The notes beneath the pieces were generated by a model that was given only the letters and a program-made list of their open reading frames with translations, had not been told where the DNA came from and ran no database searches. 56,516 nucleotides of DNA, taken from positions 1 to 56,516 of the forward strand of contig NZ_LAPT01000007.1 in the NCBI RefSeq assembly GCF_003194385.1, read 5' to 3'. Of the stretch, positions 18,352 through 27,549 are shown in pieces; position 1 is the stretch's first letter; the number at the start of each line of letters is the position of its first letter. Made by a program: the position numbers and the translations under genes. The stretch comes from Pokkaliibacter plantistimulans. Its GTDB lineage: Bacteria > Pseudomonadota > Gammaproteobacteria > Pseudomonadales > Balneatricaceae.

Positions 18352-21300
18352 ACCTTCACCTCTTCAGCTGCTGTGGATGAGCGTACAGACGGGGGAGAAA
18401 ACAGGGCTTCCAGCCCGTCGATCAGCTCGCGCCCGGGGCGCTCAAAATGCAACCCCTGTGACGGCGCCTGACTACCACGCAGGAACAGATACACCGCGCC
18501 GCCCACATGCAGGTCATAGTCGTAATCCGGCAGACGGGCTTTCAGCAGACGATGCAGGGCAAACAGGTACAGGGCGTACTGCAGGTCATAGCGGTGTTCC
18601 AGTATGGCTTGCTGCATGGCCGCTTTGCTGTAGGCGCTGTCGTCAGCCCCCAGCCAGTTGGATTTGTAGTCGGCCACGTAGTAGCGGCCCTGATGTTCAA
18701 AGACCAGATCGATAAAGCCCTTGAGCATGCCGTTCAGCTCCTTGTGGCTCAGCGCCGGGCGAGCCACGCCGCCGAGCGTATGCTGGCACACCAGCCGGTC
18801 CAGCTGGCCGGTACGGGTATGATCAATAGCAAACCAGAACTCCAGCTCCTTCTGATACTGCTGCAGACGAGTCAGTTGCAGTGGCTCCCCCGACTCCGTG
18901 CCTGATAAAGCACCGGATAAAGCGTCTGACAAAGCGCCTGACGATACGGCCAGCGCATCCGGCCCGGCGATCTCAGGGAGGGGCTCATCAAACAGGCCAA
19001 GCTGGCCAAAATCGTGCTGCCCGGCGGCAGCCAGATGCGGCGGCTCACTCGCTTCGTCACTGCCCGGCCCGAACGCAGCCAGAGGGGCTGAATCCAGATG
19101 GAAAGCCGTCTGCAGTAACTGCGGCAGCCACTGGCACAGTGGCTCGATCCACTCCTGCCAGCCACGCAACTGACAGCGCCGCGCCAGCATATCGCGCAAC
19201 TCCTGCGGATTGCTGACCGCCTGTGCAAATCCTTCATCAGCGGCCCATTCCAGCAGGGCATGGAGAAAACTGCCCGGCTTCGGCCCTCGCGGGAAGGCAT
19301 GCAGACTGCCCTGTGCCACTGGCAACGCGGGCTCCTCCTGCACCTCCACCCGCACTGCTTCGGTGAAGGTGTCCTGCCGTGCCGTTTCCGGGCCGCTGTT
19401 GATGCTGTCATCCAGCAACGGCAAGGCTTCCATCATGCCGTGCGCCGAGGAGTATTCGAGGCCCGAATAGCTGGAAATCCACCACTGCTCCGGGCGTGCG
19501 GGCAGCGGCAACGGCTCGGCCAGCTGCAGGCTAGCGGCCTCCGACTGGTACGACGCCACGACGCCATCGGGCAGCGGCTCGACCGCAATATCAGCGCACT
19601 CGCTGGCCAGCGTGGTCAGGGCACTGAACAGCTCGTCACTGGCGATGGGGTTGCCGCCGTTCAACAGATAACCGGGAGCACTCAGCTGCAGATTGTCCAG
19701 ACTGGCCATGCCCACCCAGGTGACATAGCGGGCGCGGGTCAGTGCCACGTAATACTTGCGCAGATCCTCACCGAGACGTTCGCGATCCACCTGCGCCACC
19801 CGCTCGTCATTCGCCTCCAGAGACAGCAGCAGCTTGCCACTGTCATCGTGCCACTTCAGGGGCAGATCGGTGGCCTTGCTCTGACGGAAGGCGCAGGCAT
19901 AGGGCAGGAAGACCAGCGGATACTCCAGGCCCTTGGACTTGTGCACCGTCACCACCTTGACCAGCGCATCGTCGCTTTCCAGCCGCAGTTTACGGGCATC
20001 AGCATCGCCATCGGCCTGCACACGCTGCTCGGCCAGATAACGAATCAGGGCATGTTCACCATCAACTATCAGGCTTTGCTGTTGCAGCAATTCGGCCAGA
20101 TGAAGAATGTCGGTCAGGGCGCGCTCGTTCCCGCTTGCCAGCAGACGACGGGGCACCTGAAAGGCGTTGAGCAGCCTGCGCAGCATGGGCAACACACCTT
20201 GCCGTCGCCACAACTCGCGGTATTCACGGAACTGCTGCACCCGGGCTTCCCACGCGGCTTCATTGTGGTTCAGCTCATCCAGCATCGCCCAGCTCAGGTC
20301 CAGCGTGGGCGTCCCCAGCGCAGCCCGCAGGCGGCGGTCATCATCCGGCTCGGCACAGGCATTGAGCCAGAACTGTACCTCGGTCGCCGCCGCACTTTGG
20401 AACACCGACTCCTTGTCTGACAGATAGACACTACGCACGCCGCCTGCCGACAGTGCCTGGCGCACCAGCGCAGCTTCCGTGCCGGTGTTGACCAGCACGG
20501 CAATATCACCCGGCTGCACCGGGCGCAGCACGCCGCTGTTATCGCTAAAACCCGCTTTGCCCGCCTGCCCCTGCCGCAGCAGATAAATAATCTGGGCGGC
20601 CGTGGCGGCGGCCATCTGCTCACCATAAGCGCCTTTTTTGATGGGCTTCTCGCCCTCCAGCGTCCAGCAGGTCAGCGCCCTGACCACTTGCCCGTCAAGC
20701 ATGAAGTGCTCACCTCGGCCTTTGGCCTCAACCGGTAGAAACGGCACCGGATTGCTGCCTTCTGCACGGAACAGGAAGGCGCCCTGCCCCTGGGGATGTG
20801 CCTCGGCATAACCAAATACGTGATTGACGGCGTTGACCATGGCGCGGGTGGAGCGGAAGTTGGTACCCAGGGTGTAGTGCCTGCCCTCGGTATCCCGCCG
20901 GGCCTGCAGATAGGTAAAAATATCGGCGCCACGGAAGGCATAAATGGCCTGTTTGGGATCGCCGATCAGGATCAGCGCTCGTTCGGCGGCATTGCTGCTG
21001 ACCTGATAGATGGCATCAAAAATGCGGTACTGCAGCGGGTCGGTGTCCTGAAATTCATCAATCAGCGCCACCGGGAACTGGTTACGGATCACCTCGGCCA
21101 GCCGCTCGCCATTGTCGCCCTGCAGTGCGGCATCCAGCTGGGTCAGCAGATCATTGAAGCCCATTTCCGCCCGGCGTTGTTTCTCCAGAGCAAAACGTTC
21201 ACAGACCCAGCGTGCCGCGTGACGCAAAATATCGTTGCGCGCCTCAGGCAGTTGCAGCAATTGCTGACGCAGGCTGCTCATGGCTTCCAGTGCCGGATGG

Positions 21301-22280
21301 GCAGGAGCCGGGTCTTTTTTCCAGGCTTCTGCCAGCCCGGTGGTGGTCAGACGGGTCCAGCCGGTGGAGCTGTCGTCCAGCGGCATCACCAGCGCCGGGT
21401 CACCGGCCCAGGCCAGCAGAGCATCCAGCCAGGGCTGATAATAACGCGCCTGAATCTTGCGCCCGTCGACGGCCTTGTCGGCGACGGCCTTATCCAGCAG
21501 CGCCTGCAACTCGCCCACCCACTGCATCCATGGGGCCTTCAGCGCCGCCAGTGCGGTACGACGTTGCTGTAAAGAAGCACCAATGCTGGCAGCAGGCTCT
21601 GCTGCATTGCCCAGCTCGGTGCTGTGCTCCAGCAACAGGCGGATGCCTGCATACAAGGCATCCGGCGTTTGCCACCAGCCATGCACCACCTTGGTCTGCT
21701 CTTCATCGAGGGCGAAAAAGAAGGTCCGCCAGTAGTCACGCACCACCTCGTTCAGCAACTCACTCTGATCCGTCTCCAGACTGAGGCTGAACAGGCTGCC
21801 GCTATCAAAGGCATGTTCACCGAGCATACGGTTACACCAGCCATGGATGGTGGACACTGCCGCCTCATCCATCCATTCCGCCGCCAGCTGCAGCTTGCGG
21901 GCGCAGCCGGGCCATTGCTCGGGGGCATATTCCGCGCGCAGGTCATGGAGCAGATCAGCGCCTGCGGGTTGCTCGGCAATATCCTCAGGTGACTGCAGAA
22001 AGTAACCTGCCGCCTCGGCCAGACGGGCGCGAATACGGTCACGCAGCTCCTTGGTGGCGGCATCGGTAAAGGTCACCACCAGTATTTCCGGTGGCGTCAG
22101 TGGCCGCGCAAATGCTTCATCACCGCCGTGGCCCAGCACCAGACGCACATAGAGCGCCGCAATGGTGAAGGTCTTGCCGGTACCGGCGCTGGCCTCGATC
22201 AGGCGACTGCCATGCAGCGGGAAACGTAACGGCGCAAGGGGCGATGGAAGGCCGGGAGCCACTGCCATGGGGGTCGTCAT
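18348..22280 (-). CDS. recB: RecB, beta subunit of exodeoxyribonuclease V
   Basis: 1310 aa (E. coli 1180). UvrD-like 3'-5' helicase plus nuclease of RecBCD. Walker A is EASAGTGKTFTIAAL near residue 30, motif II VALIDEFQDTDPLQYRIF, motif III LILIGDPKQAIYAFRGAD and motif V/VI VVTVHKSKGLEYPLVFLP and ALTRARY. The C-terminal nuclease core contains GFIDLVF then YYVADYKSNWLG, with the D-x-K metal site intact. Before it lies a linker with a short repeated element (ALSDALSGALSGTESG, about residues 1120-1135) not usual for the family, which may explain part of the extra length. The ATG overlaps the recC stop in a TAATG junction. Confidence 0.96.
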   Translation of the reverse strand: MTTPMAVAPGLPSPLAPLRFPLHGSRLIEASAGTGKTFTIAALYVRLVLGHGGDEAFARPLTPPEILVVTFTDAATKELRDRIRARLAEAAGYFLQSPEDIAEQPAGADLLHDLRAEYAPEQWPGCARKLQLAAEWMDEAAVSTIHGWCNRMLGEHAFDSGSLFSLSLETDQSELLNEVVRDYWRTFFFALDEEQTKVVHGWWQTPDALYAGIRLLLEHSTELGNAAEPAASIGASLQQRRTALAALKAPWMQWVGELQALLDKAVADKAVDGRKIQARYYQPWLDALLAWAGDPALVMPLDDSSTGWTRLTTTGLAEAWKKDPAPAHPALEAMSSLRQQLLQLPEARNDILRHAARWVCERFALEKQRRAEMGFNDLLTQLDAALQGDNGERLAEVIRNQFPVALIDEFQDTDPLQYRIFDAIYQVSSNAAERALILIGDPKQAIYAFRGADIFTYLQARRDTEGRHYTLGTNFRSTRAMVNAVNHVFGYAEAHPQGQGAFLFRAEGSNPVPFLPVEAKGRGEHFMLDGQVVRALTCWTLEGEKPIKKGAYGEQMAAATAAQIIYLLRQGQAGKAGFSDNSGVLRPVQPGDIAVLVNTGTEAALVRQALSAGGVRSVYLSDKESVFQSAAATEVQFWLNACAEPDDDRRLRAALGTPTLDLSWAMLDELNHNEAAWEARVQQFREYRELWRRQGVLPMLRRLLNAFQVPRRLLASGNERALTDILHLAELLQQQSLIVDGEHALIRYLAEQRVQADGDADARKLRLESDDALVKVVTVHKSKGLEYPLVFLPYACAFRQSKATDLPLKWHDDSGKLLLSLEANDERVAQVDRERLGEDLRKYYVALTRARYVTWVGMASLDNLQLSAPGYLLNGGNPIASDELFSALTTLASECADIAVEPLPDGVVASYQSEAASLQLAEPLPLPARPEQWWISSYSGLEYSSAHGMMEALPLLDDSINSGPETARQDTFTEAVRVEVQEEPALPVAQGSLHAFPRGPKPGSFLHALLEWAADEGFAQAVSNPQELRDMLARRCQLRGWQEWIEPLCQWLPQLLQTAFHLDSAPLAAFGPGSDEASEPPHLAAAGQHDFGQLGLFDEPLPEIAGPDALAVSSGALSDALSGALSGTESGEPLQLTRLQQYQKELEFWFAIDHTRTGQLDRLVCQHTLGGVARPALSHKELNGMLKGFIDLVFEHQGRYYVADYKSNWLGADDSAYSKAAMQQAILEHRYDLQYALYLFALHRLLKARLPDYDYDLHVGGAVYLFLRGSQAPSQGLHFERPGRELIDGLEALFSPPSVRSSTAAEEVKV

Positions 22281-25200
22281 TACTTGTCTCCTTTGGCGGG
22301 CTTGCCCAGTGCATCGATCAGTGGCTGTAACAGTTGCTGGCTGAGGCGGGCAAAGTCGTCACTGTCCAGCAGCTGTTCGACGTTCTGCCATACCCGGTTG
22401 AGGTAGGGGTTACGCTCCTGCTGCTGGGCAAAGGCGGTGGCGGCGGCATCACTGGCGGCAGCGCGGGTATCGTCATCGCAGTCGGGGCGCCCGCCCTTGA
22501 GCTGCCATGCCAGCGCCGTGGGAATATCCAGCGCCAGTGGCCGGGTCAGCGCCTGCTTCCAGCTGGCCATCAGCACTTCCCAGTAATCGGTCGCCTGCTG
22601 GCGGCTCGCCAGCGGTGGCAGATGCACGGTGCCGTTCTTACTGATGACCACCGTGGTCAGCGGCTGCCCGCCCAGATGCCCGGCCACATGGGCCAGCCAG
22701 TACGGCAGCAGTTTGTCGTGGCGGTAGGCGCGGTTCTTGATCATGCCACTGCTGGTCAGTACCACCCGGCCACGCTGCCCTGCCGCATTGCTGCGCATAT
22801 GGGTCAGCCAGTCACTGACCGGCTGTTCGCCAATATCGCACTCCAGCGGCTCGTCCGGCTGTTCGTTTGGCCACTGCGCCAGTACCTGCTCGTACTGCTC
22901 AAACAGAGTATCCATCGGTTCGATCAGCTGTTCCTGCTGCAGCACGGCGAAGTTGCCGGGGGCCAGATCGCCACGGCGCACCACCCGCTGCAGCTGGTTA
23001 TCCAGCGCCTGCAAGCGGTCCCCCCCCTGCTGCACGGCCAGCAGCTGGGCCTGAATCAGCTCATCCTGAATCTGCCAGTTGCCCAGCCCATCCAGCGCGA
23101 ACGGTTCCTGATCCTCACTGGCCGGGTCATCCAGCTCAAAATGCACGCCCAGCCGCACCCGCAGGAAGTAGCGCAACGGATCACGCAGGAAGTCCGCCAG
23201 CTGCTTGAGGCTGAGGGCCTCCTCCCAGGGGAACGCCGCCAGCGTTGCCGTGCTGCTCACCGGCGTTTGCCCCTGCTGCTCCGCCAGCAAGCCTTCGCGC
23301 CATTCATTGGCATAACTGAACAGCGGACCCTGTGCAGAGAAGTAGTCACGATTAAAGGGTTGCAGACGGTGCTCGACCGTCAGCGCATGCAGCAGGGCCG
23401 CATCGTCCTGCTCCTGCCCCTGCAGCCGCCAGACCGCTGCCAGATGATCACGCAACTGAGCCACCAGCACCGATGGCGGCCGCTCCGAATTGTCGTTGAT
23501 GCTGCGCCCGATCCAGCTGATATGCAGGTGCTCCCGTGCCGACAGCATGGCCTCCAGAAACAGATAGCGGTCATCCTCCCGGCGGGAGCGGTCTCCCGGC
23601 CGGTAGTCGTGGCCCATCAGATCAAAATCCATGGGGATGCGGGTGCGCGGATAGTCACCGTCATTCATCCCCAGCAGATAGACATGACGGAAAGGGATGG
23701 CGCGCATCGGCATCAGGGTGGCAAAGGTCACTGCACCCGCAAAGAACGGCTGGCTGAGGGATGACTGGTCCAGCTGGCCGAGCAGATGCTCGCGCACTAC
23801 GGCCAGCGGCAGATCATCGTTCATGGCGGCACTGTCGGCCTCTTCTTGCCAGGCCTGCAGCACGTTTTCCAGCTGCAGCAGGGTGTAGCCGTCTTCGGCC
23901 TCATCGGCAGCAAAGAAATCATCCATCAGCGCCCGTACCCGGCCAACCCACTGCTGTACACTGGCTTCGCTGCAGAGTAGCTGCCAGTGCTGATCCAGAC
24001 GGTCCAGCAACTGTGACAACGGCCCCAGCAGTGCGGCATCCAGCCCGCCTATTTCATCCATCGGCTCAATATCGCCCCAGGCCTCGCCGCTGCCCACGGC
24101 ATAACCCAGCAGCATGCGTCGCAGGCCAAACAGCCAGGTGTTCTGCTCCGGCGCCTGCGGCAACGCCAGACTTTGCCGCTGCTCGGCATGCAGGCCCCAG
24201 CGGATGCGGGCAGCGGCAATCCAGCGGTGTAACAACGGCAGCTGCTGTTCATCAATGGCAAAGCGACGGCGCAGCGCAGGGACTTCCAGCAAATCCAGCA
24301 GATCGCTGACGGCAAACCGGGACAATGGCAGGCCAAGCAGTTTCTCCACCGCGTTCAGTAGCGGGTCAAAGCTGCGCTGGCCTCTGTCGGCCAGAGAGTA
24401 CGGAATATATCGTGGGTCATCCCAGCCAAACTGGCCAAATACCGCCTGAATATGGTGAGCGTAATTGTTGATGTCCGGCACCATGACGATGATGTCGCGC
24501 GGCTGCAGGCGGGGGTTGGCCGCACGGGCTGCCAGAATCTGATCGTGCAGCACCTCTACTTCACGCTGTGCACTGTGTACCACATGGAAACGCAGGGAGT
24601 GATCGCGCGCCGTATCGACGGCAGGCCACAACGCGCGACTTTCGGCTACCGGGCGCAAATCACGGATATCTTCCTGCAACTGCTGCAGCAAGGTGTCATC
24701 ACCGTTGCCATTGAACAGATCCACGCGCTGCTGAATATCGAGAAAGCGCTGCTCGTAATGCTCCCGTTCGTCATGCACATCGAGCAGACCGATAAAGTCC
24801 CTGCCCTGCTTGCCCCAGGCCGCCAGCAGCGGATGTGCGTGCAGATGCAGCTGGTCGTCCGGGATCATTTCCGGCATGCCGGACTTGCGCGACTGGCGAC
24901 GCCGCTCGGCACGCAGCAGATCTTTGTCGGCAATAATGTCGGCCCAGAAGTGCTCACAGGGGTTATGTACGCACATCAGCACCTGAGTCCAGTTGGCGAT
25001 AGCCGCCAGCACCTCCAGCGCCTGCTGCGGCAGGGAGGAAATGCCGAACACCAGCAGGCGCCGCGGTAATCCCTGCGGGCGCTGCTGACTGGCCATGGCC
25101 GGTACTGCAGCGAGAAAGCGGCGGTGAATTTCGGCACGGCTGGTGTGTTGCTCTGCACCGACATCATCCAGCAGCGCACGCCACAAACGTGGTTGCCACA

Positions 25201-25753
25201 GGGCATTGTCAGGCACCGGTTTGTGCCCGTCGCGACTGGTCAGCAGGACATCGGCACCGCGCGCCCAGTCCGCCAGCCAGTCGGCACGATATACCTGATA
25301 CTGGTCAAACAGATCGGCCAGACGCACTGCCAGCTGATGCCGCTTACGCAGATCGTGGTCACCGCTTAGGAACCGCTCAAGGGGCGAAAATACAGACTCC
25401 CTGAGCAGTGCAGGCAACAGACGCATCAGGCGCCAGATCAGAAAAGCCTTGTCAAAAGGGGAGGTTTTCGGCACCCGCTCCTCGCCCAGTACGGCGCGGT
25501 AGGCTTGCCAGAGGAAGCGCGATGGCAGCTGCGCATCAATGGCCGCCGCAATACCACAGCCGCCGTTATCCGGGTGCTCGGCCAGTGCCAGTTTCAGCCA
25601 CTGGGCGATACCGTTGCTCTGCACCAGCACCACTTCATTTTCCAGTGGCGCCAGAGGGTAACGCTGCATCCAGGCCACCAGCACATCTCGCAGTGCTTCG
25701 GGATGATTGCCATGGATGACCATCAGTCCGGGGGATAACGGCGTCTCGCTCAT
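22280..25753 (-). CDS. recC: RecC, gamma subunit of exodeoxyribonuclease V
   Basis: 1157 aa from the ATG at 25753 (MSETPLSPGLMVIHGNHPEA), chosen because an AAGGG site lies just upstream; an ATG at 25789 is open but has no such site. RecC is the Chi-recognition and structural subunit, a dead helicase. Seen here: an N-terminal LVQSNGIAQWLK region, mid-protein QPFFAGAVTFATLMPMRAIP and LLGMNDGDYPRT, all typical of RecC, and a nuclease-like C-terminal domain. It is the first gene of the recCBD operon. In E. coli recC is separate from ptrA-recB-recD; here ptrA is absent and recC leads. Confidence 0.95.
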   Translation of the reverse strand: MSETPLSPGLMVIHGNHPEALRDVLVAWMQRYPLAPLENEVVLVQSNGIAQWLKLALAEHPDNGGCGIAAAIDAQLPSRFLWQAYRAVLGEERVPKTSPFDKAFLIWRLMRLLPALLRESVFSPLERFLSGDHDLRKRHQLAVRLADLFDQYQVYRADWLADWARGADVLLTSRDGHKPVPDNALWQPRLWRALLDDVGAEQHTSRAEIHRRFLAAVPAMASQQRPQGLPRRLLVFGISSLPQQALEVLAAIANWTQVLMCVHNPCEHFWADIIADKDLLRAERRRQSRKSGMPEMIPDDQLHLHAHPLLAAWGKQGRDFIGLLDVHDEREHYEQRFLDIQQRVDLFNGNGDDTLLQQLQEDIRDLRPVAESRALWPAVDTARDHSLRFHVVHSAQREVEVLHDQILAARAANPRLQPRDIIVMVPDINNYAHHIQAVFGQFGWDDPRYIPYSLADRGQRSFDPLLNAVEKLLGLPLSRFAVSDLLDLLEVPALRRRFAIDEQQLPLLHRWIAAARIRWGLHAEQRQSLALPQAPEQNTWLFGLRRMLLGYAVGSGEAWGDIEPMDEIGGLDAALLGPLSQLLDRLDQHWQLLCSEASVQQWVGRVRALMDDFFAADEAEDGYTLLQLENVLQAWQEEADSAAMNDDLPLAVVREHLLGQLDQSSLSQPFFAGAVTFATLMPMRAIPFRHVYLLGMNDGDYPRTRIPMDFDLMGHDYRPGDRSRREDDRYLFLEAMLSAREHLHISWIGRSINDNSERPPSVLVAQLRDHLAAVWRLQGQEQDDAALLHALTVEHRLQPFNRDYFSAQGPLFSYANEWREGLLAEQQGQTPVSSTATLAAFPWEEALSLKQLADFLRDPLRYFLRVRLGVHFELDDPASEDQEPFALDGLGNWQIQDELIQAQLLAVQQGGDRLQALDNQLQRVVRRGDLAPGNFAVLQQEQLIEPMDTLFEQYEQVLAQWPNEQPDEPLECDIGEQPVSDWLTHMRSNAAGQRGRVVLTSSGMIKNRAYRHDKLLPYWLAHVAGHLGGQPLTTVVISKNGTVHLPPLASRQQATDYWEVLMASWKQALTRPLALDIPTALAWQLKGGRPDCDDDTRAAASDAAATAFAQQQERNPYLNRVWQNVEQLLDSDDFARLSQQLLQPLIDALGKPAKGDK

Positions 25754-25866
25754 CGAACTACCCTTCTGTCGCAAGCCATTGAAGAACAAGGGGGTAGTTT
25801 GTCAGGGATGGGGGGGATTGGGAACCGGGAGAATGTCGGCAACCCGCAAGGACGTTGAAGGTTGCA

Positions 25867-25882
25867 GGTCACTTTGGTGACC
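25867..25882. promoter_or_regulatory. Dyad between recC and the lytic-transglycosylase-like gene
   Basis: GGTCAC-TTTG-GTGACC is a perfect 6-bp dyad 114 bp upstream of the recC start in the divergent intergenic region. It could be a regulator site for either direction. No T run follows, so a terminator is less likely. Confidence 0.3.
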
Positions 25883-25926
25883 ACTAAGATGGCCAACCAG
25901 CGAAGGATGTACAGGAACGGATATCT

Positions 25927-25944
25927 GCAGTGCATGTGCACTGC
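25927..25944. promoter_or_regulatory. Perfect 8-2-8 palindrome upstream of the toxin/immunity-like pair
   Basis: GCAGTGCA-TG-TGCACTGC ends 51 bp before the ATG of the lytic-transglycosylase-like gene. Eight-base arms with a two-base centre are unlikely by chance and fit an operator or a cruciform-type site. There is no T tract, so it is not a standard terminator. Confidence 0.45.
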
Positions 25945-25995
25945 TCTCCTGACGCTAAACATACGGAGTCAATGCAAGCATCAATAGGGAAAGCC

Positions 25996-26589
25996 ATGTA
26001 TCCGATTATTTACCCCAAGAGCCCCAAATCTCAGACTCGCCTTGGCCCGCTCTCAAACGGAGCAAAAAACAGCTGTAGACCGGTCTATCAAAACTCTCCT
26101 GAGCGACATAAGAGTCTGATCGAAAATACACCCGCCTTTTTCAACATATCTGACAATTTCGGAGCCGATGGTTCTGAGCCTGCCATTGAGCTGAGCTATT
26201 TCGATGTCACCAAAGCAAATATTGCTCATATTCAAGCGGCATGCCTTAAATATGATGTAGACCCTGACCTGATTCGGGCAATCATGTATATGGAAACGAC
26301 TCACGGTTACTACGACAAGATTAATCCCTGGCGCAATACGATTCTCCCTATGAACGTGAGTTACACCTATTGGAAAGATTTAGGTGCAACTGAAGCCGGT
26401 TTGGAGCAGGCGGCAAATAACATAGATATTGGCACGCTGATTTTACGCAGAATTCAGGATCGCACATCTGATCCTTCAGTAGCCAAAATCGCGTCGATAT
26501 ACAATTTTCTGGGCAAGGAAGTGGTCAGTGACTACGGCGCCCGCGTTGCCACTATCTACAAGCAAAAACTATGGAAGAAAACAAAATGA
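25996..26589 (+). CDS. Small lytic-transglycosylase-like protein, candidate cell-wall-targeting effector
   Basis: 197 aa from the ATG at 25996, chosen for the AGGGA site 6 bp upstream; in-frame ATGs at 25930 and 25972 have weaker sites. Residues 1-65 are polar and lack a signal peptide. Residues about 70-190 look like a lysozyme-like/SLT fold: NIAHIQAACLKYDVDPDLIR then AIMYMETTHGYY with E100 in the catalytic-Glu position, ILPMNVSYTYWKDLG, ANNIDIGTLILRRI, and IASIYNFLGKEVVSDYGARV, which follows the order of PMN, helix and YN/YG motifs of phage-type lytic transglycosylases. The next gene starts inside its stop codon (ATGA at 26586-26589) and encodes a small two-TM protein. Composition is clearly more AT-rich than recC beside it. 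The likely reading is a peptidoglycan-cleaving toxin with a membrane immunity protein. The delivery route is not visible. A phage-derived endolysin remnant is the main alternative. Confidence 0.6.
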   Translation: MYPIIYPKSPKSQTRLGPLSNGAKNSCRPVYQNSPERHKSLIENTPAFFNISDNFGADGSEPAIELSYFDVTKANIAHIQAACLKYDVDPDLIRAIMYMETTHGYYDKINPWRNTILPMNVSYTYWKDLGATEAGLEQAANNIDIGTLILRRIQDRTSDPSVAKIASIYNFLGKEVVSDYGARVATIYKQKLWKKTK

Positions 26590-26843
26590 GATGGAGAGTC
26601 AAACTAACTACTTCGGTCTTTTTAAGTACGGCAGTGTCTCTTTATATGGCCTATGCAGCATTACAGCACAATCCCATGGGAGAGTACTGCACCTATATCA
26701 GTGATCCATCTGCAAACGCCAACTGCACCATGAATTTAGGCCCATTAATGGGTGTTTTCATCAGTTGGTTTGTAGTCAGTTTTCTAATCAGCCTGAGCGG
26801 CATAACCATTTTTGGCTGGATAAAATCACAATTCAGAAAATAA
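26586..26843 (+). CDS. Small two-TM membrane protein, candidate immunity protein
   Basis: 85 aa from the ATG at 26586, which overlaps the preceding stop (ATGA) and has GGAAG upstream; an in-frame ATG at 26571 would lie inside the partner gene. Positive residues precede TM1 (about 6-27), a loop of about 25 residues with two Cys (GEYC and ANC) follows, then TM2 (about 50-75) and a basic tail KSQFRK. By the positive-inside rule the loop faces the periplasm, where the two Cys could pair. That topology suits protection of peptidoglycan against the coupled lytic-transglycosylase-like protein. No family name recognised. A holin-like role is the alternative. Confidence 0.55.
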   Translation: MRWRVKLTTSVFLSTAVSLYMAYAALQHNPMGEYCTYISDPSANANCTMNLGPLMGVFISWFVVSFLISLSGITIFGWIKSQFRK

Positions 26844-26902
26844 TCGCGGTACGAGAGCACGCATTGCTTGTGTAATGCGGAGTCTATTTATCTAATTTCA
26901 GT

Positions 26903-27549
26903 TTGAACAGGAACGTCTTTTCCTGCGGAACTCCCTCTGCCTGCCGTATCACCTATAGGTCACAGTTACGCCGTTATGGCGAGCCACCTACGGATGCGCA
27001 GGCAGAAGCATTAATCCGATCAGCAACGCTAGAGTCGATATCTCCTTTTCCTTTCAGGACCGGATGCCGCTTGACCAGTCTGGCGGCCAACCGCTTCGTC
27101 ACAGGGCAACGTTTTATCGACTATGGCGGTGGCAGCAGTTCCCAGTCCCAGTTCAATCGGGACCAGTTCAGCAATAGCAATGGACTCGGTCAGCAGAATC
27201 AGTTTGAGATGCAGCCGCTGGGCGAGATGATCAGGCAAATACTGCAGGATCTGATCAAGATGCTGATGGGCAACAATCAGGGCCAGCCATCCAACAGCGG
27301 CAGCGACAACAGCAAGAGCACCTCCCCTGTCGGCAGCAGCAGTGGCTCAGCGCCCCACTCTCCGCAACAGAGTGACGAGCCTAGAATCATCAAGCTGGGC
27401 AGCAATATCTCCGCTGCCGAGAAAACTGATCTGGAGTTCGGTGCCAACAAGACGCTGGTGGACGACGGCAAGAACAACCAGCTGCATAACATCTATCTGA
27501 AGAGCAGCGATTCGGCCAGCAACGACCTCTTTCAGAACCTGCACTTCAC
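26903..27549 (+). pseudogene. Low-complexity Gly/Ser/Gln/Asn-rich fragment, harpin-like composition, no proper start or end
   Basis: An open frame runs from a TTG at 26903 into the sulfatase remnant, but there is no in-frame ATG with a ribosome site before about 27208. The middle is rich in G, S, Q and N (YGGGSSSQSQFNRDQFSN, then SGSDNSKSTSPVGSSSGSAP) around an amphipathic helix (LGEMIRQILQDLIKMLMG). This composition and helix recall harpins and other secreted type III helper proteins, but I do not see a diagnostic motif. The last codons to the TGA-like end at 27574 are antisense of the sulfatase remnant, so the true C-terminus has been lost. Most likely the truncated remains of a secreted protein gene. 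Confidence 0.4.

Noticed and set aside
19260..20420. Long plus-strand frame opposite recB (386 aa), and similar long frames opposite recC, recD and the GGDEF/EAL gene
   Set aside because: Antisense shadows of GC-rich coding sequence. The minus-strand proteins carry complete motif sets.
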